From assembly GCF_021730395.1 (NCBI RefSeq), contig NC_069373.1, forward strand, positions 45,474,501-45,538,500: DNA of 64,000 nucleotides. The letters are read 5' to 3'. Both the position numbers and the translations under genes were made by a program. The notes under the pieces are model-generated. The model saw nothing but the letters and a program-made list of their open reading frames with translations, made no database searches and had not been told where the DNA came from. Shown here piece by piece: positions 44,501 through 56,500 of this stretch. How positions within the stretch are numbered: the first letter of the stretch is position 1; every line of letters starts with the position of its first letter. This stretch comes from Mercenaria mercenaria. Its lineage: Eukaryota > Mollusca > Bivalvia > Venerida > Veneridae.

Positions 44501-47500
44501 TCATATACAAACAAATATATAAATCCATGCCATACATTTAGTCAACGATGAAAATATAATTATTTTGGCACGATTGTATTTTCAGCTGTCGAACGTAAAA
44601 AACAAACAAACTTTTAACGTATTTTTCAATCAGTATGATATACATTTCTGTTGTTTCTTCTGACTGCAGCAACATATTAATGCGCGAAAACTAGGTCACC
44701 GGACAAACCTGGCTAAGGTAAGGTAAGGGAAGTAACCCTGTTACAGTAAATATATATTACTGACATTGTTACTCCCCCGCTTAGCAAATAAGAAGGGAAT
44801 AAACATACATAATGATACATGTATAAAAAGAGATAGGAGTAAAACAAATAGAAATTAGTAGTTGACAGTCGGATATTTTGACAAGTGTATGACAATACCT
44901 AGTCCGCTGAGTAAAAGTACAATGGGTGGTGGGGGGAAGGGCCTAAAAAGTAATGTAATCTATTAAATAGCTGCTGTTAAATTTGTAAGACATGTATTTT
45001 AATAAAATTATATATACTAGGCAGTAGCATGTATGACAAGGTTTACAATAAACATAAGACAACTAAAAATCATAAAGCATAAAAATTAGTAACCATTAAT
45101 ACTTATAATAAATAGTTGGAACAGATTACTTTGATTATAACAGCTAGCCAAGAAGGTGTTGTAAGTATTTTTGTAGCGATCTTGACGGAAACATCTATAA
45201 GATATTACTGAACTGAAAAACCCGTTCGAGAAAGCCAGTGAAATCGTTGAATCAGATTCAGAGAAAAAATAACCGGGGAACCGAGTCTTTGTCTGATTGT
45301 GATTGAGTGTCACATTTTTATATATTCAGTTTATCACTTTTTTTTCTGTGTCTTCCTTGGTCTTGGACACTGTTCTGATTTTTTAAGGTGTTATTTGAAG
45401 ATTACATCTAGAAGGAGTTGTAAGTATTACTTGTAGCGATTTTGATGGATACATCGACAAGATTGTATTGACCTGAACAAGAGAGATTAATAACAGGTAC
45501 CGAGATCGGTTTAAATTTTTGATTGTCACGGCGTGAAACATTTTTCTTTATTAGTTGCACCTGGGGTCTTCCGCCTCCGTGAAAGCTGGAAGTTGCCATA
45601 TGATCTTAGCTCTTGAATACGACGTTAAATCCAAATCCATCAATTTTCACCATACAATGAACCCTATCAGCAAAACCCATAACTTTTATATGACGTTACT
45701 AGTTGTGCAAACTTTTTTTCAGTTCAGTTTTGTTAAAATCTACTTCTCGATTTCCATTCAAGACACTGCTATGATACTTCATAGGATAGTTGAATATAGT
45801 AACTGAATGTATAAGGCAAGCACATACGTTCCTATATCAGAAGTAAAGTTCACACACATATGGATAAAAGTCAAACTTTGTGTATACTTGTGTCTCCAGT
45901 TTATAACTTTAATCTTGTAAAGGTTCTCCTGATATTAACACATACATGTGTACAATCTGTGTTGTTCAGATACAATCGATCCTCCAGTACTTTCAGTCTT
46001 TTGATTTTATCAGTTTGCATTACATACTTTGTGTAAGTTTGTTTTTCTCTGGTTTCTAATTTATTATTTTGTTTCTTATTTTCGTATAAAATAGGTAGTA
46101 TCTTTAAATCGATCATGACATTACGGCCGAGCAATACTTTTATTAAATTGAAGTGTAAGGTTGTTATAAAATTTATAAAACTAACCCCTAGAGCTTTAAA
46201 AATATCACATGAAAGCTTAAAAACATTGGATCATATTAAAGACGGAGTGTGTTTAAACATAATTACGTGTCAATTGTGACATATATAATTGTAATCATTT
46301 CAGAGCTAGATTTTCTAACTCGTTTTGTCTTCATTGAATCGTATTGAAGAAAATAAAAATTAAGACAAAACCAAACGGGTCTGGGAATCAAACTCACGGC
46401 GAAAAAGTATAAAACAAATACCGTAACAGCTCGGCCAACGAGAAATAACTGACTGCATCGTGTACAGACTTCATTTTATGTTATGGTTTGTTTGTTTAAT
46501 TATATTTCAAAACGTCATAATATTGTGCGATACCTATACGTGTGCCCTCTATTGAGAAACCATGTTCGGTGTTTTTTCTCTTACTGTCACGTGATGTTTG
46601 CAAGGTGCTTGCTGACGGGAATCCGTTTTTGTATAAACCAGGAAACCCGTATCAGAAATTGTAGACGAATATTTTTATATTAAATTTATAAGGAAAAAAA
46701 AACGATTTTCGACAGAATTTGATGAAAAATACATTGTTATAGAACATCCAATATGCAGCATATACTTTTTATTAGGTGAATATAGCAAAAGTCTGACTTA
46801 TTTGAAGTCTGACACAACGATATGTTGGTTAGTCGCTTTAAGAGCAGATATTACTTAAGATTACACCAAATGTAAAAAAGTATATTTTGTCAAATTTTGA
46901 AGTCCGCGAAATCAGAAGTTTGGTGTTTAGTACAATTTTAGCTAAAATCTTAATCAAAAGGGAATTTTATTTTCCAACTTAGCTTGATAACCTACCAATA
47001 CCTTTTTACATTTTTAAATATTTTTATGTACTGTATTTAGAAATCATGAAACATTTTTTTCTTCTATTGAGTATTCGACTTTGATAATTATCCCCATAAA
47101 ACATTTCCAATTCTGGTTATTTGAAACCATTAATTAAGCACTTGTAATACTTTCAAAACACTTTAAATTAAATTTTTCGAGAACATTTTGCATATTTTAT
47201 GATATTTTCTCAATTTTGTTATTTTTTTGCATTACTATAAAAAGTAGAAAATGCAATACATTCATAAGAAACTCGATTACCTTCTCTTTTGTCAGTTATT
47301 TCTGAGGTCTACAAATGAGCAAGCTTTTACGAAAATTCATAAAAAATAAGATTTCCTAGGAAAGGAAACAGTAGATATCGTCCTTAAGGAATGTCTTTTC
47401 TATTCTGCTCGTGGATCAATAAGTGGTGACAAACTAAACAGTGACACGTTAAAATAATTTGAATGTTTAGTTTAAACATATTTATTCGCCAATAATTTTA

Positions 47501-50500
47501 ACATACATATAGTTCACAACAGATAATACAATGAACTGACGAGTGGAAATTGAACCGGAAGCAAATTGCTTATTGAAAGGTTCGTTCCACTTAAATTTGA
47601 ATGTTTAACAATAGTAAAGCATTTATGTATAGATTAACCTTTGAATTCAGCCCCATCTCTTTTCTCCAGAGTATTCTACATAATAATTTGCTATTTTTAA
47701 AGATGTCATATGAATCTATCTTTCATCTGTTTTCTTATAAAGTTGCATTGTCTTGTCATCCACACTTTCTAACACGAACCTGGCACTATGCAGCGGACAT
47801 TTGATAGACCGGTCATCGGCTGGGCAAGGACTCTCAACGACATATTTCATCGGGCTAAACTCATGGCCGGTATGCTATTTTTAATTTGATGTTTGTTTTA
47901 TTCCAAGGTACAGATTTTATTATTTACCATTTATCGTTGTGACAGATACAAAAACCACAGATACCGTACAATATATAACAATGAGAACAGATCAATACCA
48001 AACCTGATAATCAGTCTTTCAATTTCAACATACGTTTCGGTGTGAAAATAATCATTCATTACTACTGACAGAACAATGCAAGTACATATCAAGTGATATA
48101 TGATTATATATAAAGATTAAAAATAATACATGCTGAAATATGAACACGCTTTAAGGCAGGAATTACAAACTTCCAATACTAACAATATTTCTATCTGTTG
48201 AAGGACCCTTATTTGAAAAGTCTTATCTATCTAGATTGTTGAAAGAACAGAGCATAAGGTTTTTGACATAGGATATATAACATCTACTTCGTTGTCAACA
48301 ATGTGTGTATAACATCGCATGCGGGCTAATCCGTAATAGCGACCAATTAAGGTTTCAACTGGCATTGTACCAGAATTTGTCTGAATGATTACCGAGCAGA
48401 TATGCTTACTAAGATTCATTTTTGGCAATACACTCATTATGAAATTTCTTATTTTTTGTTTCACGATTATATATATATCAAGTTTGCTTTGTGAATTAAT
48501 CTTTTTGTTGTCAGAATTTCATAATTAGTAATTTTTATCAATTTTACGCGATTTTCAGATTTCTGTTAAGTTTTGCCCCAACTTTGAAACCGCGCGTTCA
48601 ATAAAAATAAAACAATTTAAACAACATGCAGTTCCTTTCAAACAGATAACTGATTGCATTTATTAGTTGCAATTATTCATTAAAAAAAACCCTAATGCTT
48701 AGTCCAACATTTAAATAACATTTCTTTTTCATCAGCACATACGAGGGTCCTGCAAAACGTTCTGTCACTTATGGGCTTCCGTAGTTTTATCCCAGGTATT
48801 TTTTAAAATGCTTCATTGCACTTGAATGGTGTGTACAATGGCTAACGATATCTGTTTATTTAGTGCAAATTGTTGTTCAAATGAAATACATACAGTCATC
48901 TACACTGACCAATTTACTTGTCACATTGTAAAATGGACGAAAAGACGAAATGAAATTCGTAGCTATATTAAATGCCGCATTAGGTTTGATACAGATTCAA
49001 AGCAGATATTTGATGAATTGGGTGGTATATATGGACCTCAGACCATTTCAATGGGCACAGTTTTAGGTTGGTTAAAGCTTTGAAAGATGGGAAATTATCT
49101 GTCGAAGATGATACCCGTTCTGGTAGGCCTAAAACCTCTGTTACCAAGGCAAATATCGCTGCTGTAAAAGCTGTGGTCGAACAGGATGCGCGATTGTCGG
49201 TGAAAGATATAGCCAGTTGTACTTGCATATCAGATATCAGAAGGCAGTGTGCAAACTTAAAAAAACTGTTGGACCCGAGAAAGGATTGCGCCAGGTGGGT
49301 ACCTCATTTGCTCATTCAGGAGCAAAAGAAACAATGCCTTAAATGTACCCGGGAACTTTTGAAAACATACAAAAGCTGTGATTGTCGGGTTACTTCTAAC
49401 TTACTTACAAGTGACGAAATCTGGATGCACATGTTTGGGCCACAGAGAAAGGCTGATAATAAGCAATGGAAGCGAAAAGATAGAAAACGCCCATGTATCG
49501 CCAAGAGAACCTAAGTTCGAAAAAAATGTTTTACGGAATTTTCTTCAATTCTAGTGGGACAGTCGTTGTAGTGCCAAACAGATACCTAAAGGAGACTATT
49601 TATCTGCTTTTCGTGACTGGGTAAAAAGGTTACAAACATGTGTTTCGGTAAAGGAATGCTTAAAAGGTTTGTAAGAGAAATAATTATGATAAAACATAGA
49701 TAACGTAAGAAATCCGAACCCAACGAAAGATCATTTTACAGGTCCCTCGTATTAAGATAAACATGTTGTTACGCGGTCTATCCTTCCAAGCTTTGCCAAA
49801 TTCCACTTATTTGTTGTCAATTATTATTTTTATTATTTCATAATACTTACTTAGCTTTCAAAATATGCTGTGTTATTTTTACAGCATGAAACCAGAGCTA
49901 TTTTTTAACTTTTCCAGTAAAACCTATTTCGATTAAGGGTCTTTTTAACTGAAAAGAATTTATTTTCCCTAATACAAGTTATATATAAAGGATGCGATGT
50001 CCTCGCACTCACGCGTTGTTAAATACCTTATTACATATGCACGCTAAATGTCTGTACGTTTCTAATAGGGGGCCTTTCCATCGGCCAAAATTTGAAAATT
50101 CTGTAAATTACCTTGTGTGTATGTGTGTTCGGGTTTAACGTCTTTCTCAACAATTTTTAAGTCATATGAACGACGGTGTCTACTTGTAGCAGTGGGCACA
50201 ATGCCCAACTTTATAGTGCTGCCTCACTAGAATATCACACCGTAGACACTTGACATGATACCCCACCCATTCACATTATACTGACACCGGGCAGACCAGT
50301 CCTAGTACTATCCTCTTAATGCTGAGCGCCAAGCGAGTAAGCTAGTAGTACCATTTTTTACGTCTGGTATGACGCGACCAGGGATCGAACCCACGACCTC
50401 CCGCACACGAAGCGGACGCTGCAGTTTACCTTGAAAAACACAGACAAGTATTTACTCATAGTTTACAATCTTAAACAATGTCACCATCGAAATTAAGGGT

Positions 50501-53500
50501 TGCCGACAGAAAACTGTTCACATGAACGACTCTGATGTGCATAATTCAAAAATCACAAAACACACGATCGTCGAGTTAGATTATTTCGGACTCACCAGAT
50601 TCAATTGAAAGGAACTAATCTGATGCTCGACACACTTACATTGTAACTATGTTCACGTTTAAAGCTATTTTAGCATTAATACATGTTTGTGTTACCACGG
50701 TTTTAGCAATTGTCTTCATTGTTCTTATACAATAATTTGTTAACTGGAATACCAGGGAATACTGGCTCATTTTAGAAGAATGAAAAGCAAAGACAGAACA
50801 ATTTAAAATAAGTCGCATCTAACCATACTTATCATAATAATAAAATATGCTAAATCTTATCTCAACAATTTAGTAATAGAATTTTCGTTAAAGGTAAACA
50901 AAGTCTACTGTTAAAAATAACAAAAGTTGATTAAAATAGTTTTCTTCTTTTAACCCCAATGTAATTACATATAGAAATCTCTTACCTGTAATAAATCAAA
51001 ATAGAAATCGTTTGAACTAAACCGGAACGGAATTCTTACATTGACAATTCTTAGTAATTTTGTCCAAGTGATTAGTAACTTTAACCTAATTAAAACACTT
51101 GACTTTACTGAACCAATATAAACCTTAAGACCAAAATCGTTCATACCATGAAAATATCTTGTCCTGTAATCCTCAGCACAACATTCGTGCTGGTGCAATA
51201 ACAGGTTGCAGTACATTTCCATTTTTTTACATTACCTTCGAAACTAAGTCATACCTGATACCCTATAAAGTCATGCAATTTCCTAAAACGTTACACAAAT
51301 AAATAAATTCAATTGCTTTTTGCATTTTAGGCAAATGTACTCATTAGTTGGGTTCAAAAAATAAATTTTCTAAATTTGCTTAAAAAATAATTTTCTTAAT
51401 GCATCATTTTGCATTGTAACATTTGTTTCATACCAGCAATTGCGGACGTAAAAGTGATAAGGACTGAAGAGAGATAGAGGATTCTAGTTCATAGCTTTAT
51501 GTTGCACAAACATTCCACGTATCACCTCAGTCGTGTGTGACTGATTTTGACATAACGACACGTTCGACATTGGATAAGTATCAAACAATCGCCCTTTAAC
51601 CGCTTGTAAACATACTGCCCATAATTATTTATATAATCATTTAAGGGCCAAGTTGCCGAATTTCATGGATTTTTAAACGTTATTTGTCGTCTGGCTTTTG
51701 TAAAATGTTTTTAAGATGATTAGCTAACATTTTTATATGCTTAAAAGAGTGCGCTTTAAAGTAAGAGTAGTTTTTTTCCTTTCGTAAACCACATTGACAT
51801 GTTACTCTGTTAAAGAGTTCCTTACATTTCTTTGTGAACGGATAAAAAGTATCCATAACGAAAGATTGTTATCCAATTTGTCAAGTTCAGTTAGTTTTCT
51901 CAGCACTATCTGGACTTTATAGGTACAAAGGTAAAGAGGTTCGGCACATTTTTAAATCATATACTTCATTGTAATATTTCTTAGAGTAAACATCTTAAGA
52001 GTTATCATCCTGATTGTAGGAACTGTGGAACAAAAACGAATTTCAAAGTAGAAATAGTATCATATCAAAAGAGAAAAAGTAGCCTTACATCATGTCTCGG
52101 ATCAGATTTCAATTTATAGCAACCGTCGGCATATATTGGTTTAAAAGGCACTTCGGTAGGGATTTGTCCGACAGTTTATTTTCATTTATCAGTTTAAATA
52201 CTTTAATTTATGTGACAATCATGCTTTTAGTATCCTACTGCATTGGTCGAAGTGAAATTTTTATTTTCTTGTCAGATTATGAAATTATTCTGTCAATGCA
52301 TAAGATATATAATTAACTGTATAAGCTTATACGATCGCCTAAAAAATCATCTTAAATCACTTCACGATGCTGAAATCGAACTTAACCGATTAAGTTGCTG
52401 ATTTAGAGAAGAGGAAACATTTAAGAATAACAGTTAGCCTGAACTAGTAAACGTAACTTCGGTCAGCTTCAAATTTTGTTTATACTTAAATACAACCGAC
52501 GTAATTACACTCAAAATCCAGAGATTATAAAATAAGTAAAAAAAAAAGAAAGAAAAAAACTGACACACAAACCTATAAAAATCAAATCATGAATGATAAA
52601 TTTTATCTACATGCGAACTTTGAACATGTATTGTATAAGTGATATTTTCTTGAATTCTGTCAAATAAAACTCACTGGAAATGAATTTGATATTGTCTCAG
52701 TTACAGCTTGATCCATAGCATACATAATCACGTAATCCCAAACATCTGGACATTATTGAAAGTCCAAAATAGAAATATTTGAATTGAACATAAAAGTCAA
52801 GGATCATATCCATTCAACATCAAAATGGTGTAGCATTCCACTACTGATAGGATATATCATATTGAACATTAATGGAATTTTCTTGCACATTTGTGCTGTG
52901 TGTGAAACATCTAAACCTTTTGTTATTTTGAGAACACTTGTAAAAGATGATGTTTTGTCAAATATTAAAATACAATGTAATACAATGTATTTTCTGACAT
53001 ATCACAACATTTGTAATAAATATCGTTCTTTTTATGAATATTTACTGGTCTCACTGAACGTCTGTTAGTTCAAACATATGTTAAACAATATTTATACGAC
53101 AAGGAATGAACTAAAATTGAAACACATGCATGACTATAATGATATTTCATTTATTTTCTGTGTAATCAATAAATTCCGAAATATCTTGTTATGTCTTAGA
53201 GAACACTGTTGTCTTATAAAAATAATTCAGAAATGTTTTTTATTTTTTTGAAAAACACATTATGATCATTGATTTACTTACATACAAATGTGATGTTTTA
53301 CAAATTCGGACTACTATTTAAACGTTGGCGCAGTTGTTTTTCTTTTTCAATTTTGTCATTACAGTGCAAAGTTAAAGGACAATTTTTACAAAGTCAATAT
53401 TTGTGAAACTTACAATTATGTTTACTGTTTATGAAATTCTAACCATACCGTTTTAATTTTCAAAGTAGTTTTGTTCCTTAATGTAACTGATTTAGTTGTA

Positions 53501-56500
53501 TTTGCATATATTTCAAGCATGTATCTAAGAGAAAACCATTTAGCAATGCATCATATTTCAGAGTTTAAATGTTGAAGTGAAATATAATGGGCATTTGAAA
53601 TGGCATCGGAACAATCAAACTTTACATACATACACAGCTGGAGTGGCGTATAATGAAACCACCAACTACCGAATGACAATAAAATCCAATGATCAGCATC
53701 AGACGTATGTATTTAGCAGCAACGTATACAACCAGATTGAAATATATGCCTTCGACAGTATTTGCAGTAGCCTTACGAATTCAAGATACTGATATTTCGG
53801 AAGAAATAAATTGAATTACAAACAAAGATTTCTTTAGCCACATATGGTTTAAAATCTAAATCCACTAATGGTATCAGGTGGTAAATACTGAATTTTTGTT
53901 TATATATTACTGCACAGTGAAATTATATTGATAAAATATGTATCAGCTGTTTAAGTAACAAAAATAATTCACTAAAATCCCTATTGATTTGCTAGCAGGT
54001 GCTCGTTTTGACTACGGAGCCATAAGTAATATAAACGAATTGTTATTGAAAACTACCCTGAATTCTGACGAACCAGATTGACATTGAATTTCTAAAAGGG
54101 TTTGAAAAGAAAGTTCTGTCGGACTTGTCAATGAAAATCAATTAAAATATTGTAAAAATTAAAAAATTTATGCTGCCAGAAAAAAACTGTTATGTTCAGA
54201 AATCTAGCAGGTCCAGGGTAACATTGAAATGACATTTGAAAATAACTGGATGTGGGAATTAATGTCTGTTGTTGACAAACATGATGTTTCCTTAAACCGA
54301 AACCGGATACAACCTTTCCAACGATAATTAAACAGTATTTGACAACTGAGCATAATGCATATTGATCCCTTGTAATTTGCTAAATGCCATGAGACATAAT
54401 TTGTCTTTGGCTGTCTTAGAGTTTAGTGGTCCCTTAGCACCAGCCGGTTAATAACAGCTCTTATCATACATACCCAACTCAACGTCCTTAATTTTCACCT
54501 TGCATTATCTCCAGAAAGAGGAAATCTAGTTCAAGGTCTGCCTAAACAGAAGTTTCTTTTTTACTGATAACACATTATCTCGTTTGGTAGTAAATATCGA
54601 TACTAAAAAAATATTTCAGCTATTGCCAAATAAATTTAGTCAATAGGGAATGCAAATAATGTCTTTGAGAATGCATGTTCAAATTGTGGTTTGGAACGGT
54701 AAGAGGGATAATCCAATTGCCTTTCAAACTTTCACCGCTTAAAAAGTAGCAAGTCCAAACAGAACAATATGAAAATCAAATAAAATACAAATGTATATAC
54801 GGTAGGACTTGATTAAGAGACCACCCAAGGGAAGTACAAAACGTGGTCTTTTTATTAACATATTTGCATACTTACGTTTTAGAATCTATTAAAAAATAGA
54901 ATGATTTGAGTAATTCAATGACATCATTTGTAATAACCATACATTTCTAATTGATCGATCATGAATATGTTCCAACTTACAGAGTAGTTTTCTAGTTTTA
55001 GAAAGTAAGATATTATATATATATATATTTATATATATTTTGCAATGATAAAGTACAACAGAGAACACATGTATAGGAAAAAAACTTAGTTTGATCATAA
55101 GAATAAGAAAATTCGACAGGAGTAAAAACAAACAGAGTAATAATAATCTATAAAAACATGAAACATTATAAGCACTTATAGGCCGATTTGGGCCGGGTGT
55201 TTAAAATTTGTCATATTTCATATGTATATACCGATGACATACACATGTCATTATGATAAAATATTATATATCCTTTTCAAATGCGCTCATCTGATTGGTC
55301 GAAATGAGTGCACGCGCGGGTCCGCAAAAAGCGAAATTGACCTGCAAAAGTGATAATGACCCTTGTGATATCACTTTTTTTATATATATGAAATATGGGC
55401 CAGTCAAATGAATGCGTTTGAGAAGGGCATATAATAGATCAATTATGTTGAAGTCAATATGTGATTTACGGACCTGTAAGAAACGATATTGACCTTGGAC
55501 TGCGCCCTCGGTCCTCGGTCAATATCATTGCGTCTTCGGTCAATATCATTTTTACAGGTCCGTAAAAACACATATTGACCGCAACATCAATAACTGTATA
55601 ATATATTTTAGGTTAGTGTTGGATATGATGCTGTGGTGTGCTCAAGGCTGGTCTGGAGATCAGTGTCAACATCGATGTCATTCTACTTCAAATAAAATGT
55701 GCAACATAGATGGAAAACTTGTTTGTAAACATGGTGAATATATGATTTTATAGAACTGCTTAGAATTATTTAAGCAACTAGCTATAGTTTTCCAATCAGA
55801 ATTTTATCTGTCCATGTAAAGAAATGACTAGTTTTGCAATTTTATTGCCTTAACATTAACACAGAATTGGCAATATGCATGTATATAACATCAGAGATGT
55901 TTTTAAGACACTGCACTAAATCAGTATTTTGCATGCTTTTGTTACTACTTAAAACTGGTAAACAATTAGTTATGATATTGCACACTCATTCAGACACAGC
56001 TCCTTCTAAGAGCTATCGCATCAACTGTAATATGAATAGGACTATTTTTAATACAGGGAGAATCTACCTTAGTTTACCACATTTCAGTTTGGTACGCAAA
56101 CGTGAAATTCCTTTATATGTAGGTTGGAGAAAACTAGTATTTTACATTTAACTTTCCTCATTTGGTGTTTTACCAGGGTATGGTGGACACTATTGTGTGG
56201 ATATAAACGAGTGTAGCGGCCAGTCCCCTTGCAGAAACGGTGGTACGTGTCATAACACAAGAGGTTCGTTTATATGTCAATGCCGGACAGGCTGGACAGG
56301 GCCAACGTGTGAGGTCGATATAGATGAATGTGACCTAGGTTACTGTACAAACGCCACAACTTGCACAAACAGCCAGGGATCATTTCACTGCAGATGTCAT
56401 AGAGGATTTCATGGTAGTAAATGTACTGACACAAATGAATGCAGGATTCCATTTAAACTCTGCCAACATGAAAGCACCTGTCTCAATCAATATGCATCAT

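Larger units (their letters stand above)
43846..53561. other. Intron 8 (9.7 kb)
   Basis: Contains three tRNA-like repeat copies, SINEs and a mariner remnant, listed separately. Between 46546 and 48741 and between 50433 and 53561 I see no gene or clear repeat. Confidence 0.6.
43337..55733 (+). other. Exons 7-10: second MNNL-DSL module (b)
   Basis: Exons 43337..43446, 43692..43845, 53562..53704 and 55612..55733. Encoded: HTFMMLRALSYHDSSSACKS with CKIQITVCIHP (MNNL start, fewer cysteines than copy a), RINMYFYIEVNNIKSLSDET, LHTYTAGVAYNETTNY (aligns with ALTVGSSYENSTEH of copy a) and LWCAQGWSGDQCQHRC...CNIDGKLVC (DSL). With YGGHYC from the next exon the DSL has all six cysteines (C-x8-C-x3-C-x7-C-x7-C-x8-C). 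Phases out are 2, 0, 2, 1, identical to module a. For exon 53562..53704 the donor is GTATGT; the frame reads on to a stop at 53790 if the donor is not used. Confidence 0.72.

Noticed and set aside
49068-49514. A possible host gene with a domesticated transposase
   Set aside because: Ends, TA duplications, frame shift and the missing catalytic part identify an ordinary decayed mariner; no sign of selection.
50965-51222. Minus-strand exon candidate (85 codons) ending in a good donor, ACAG|GTAAGAG
   Set aside because: No family resemblance, no partner exon, and it lies antisense in an intron of the ZP gene. Not enough to call.
55612-55733. Exon 10 read as part of an EGF rather than a DSL domain
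   Set aside because: The six-cysteine spacing across the junction to exon 11 (8, 3, 7, 7, 8) fits DSL and parallels exon 4; EGF domains have different spacing.
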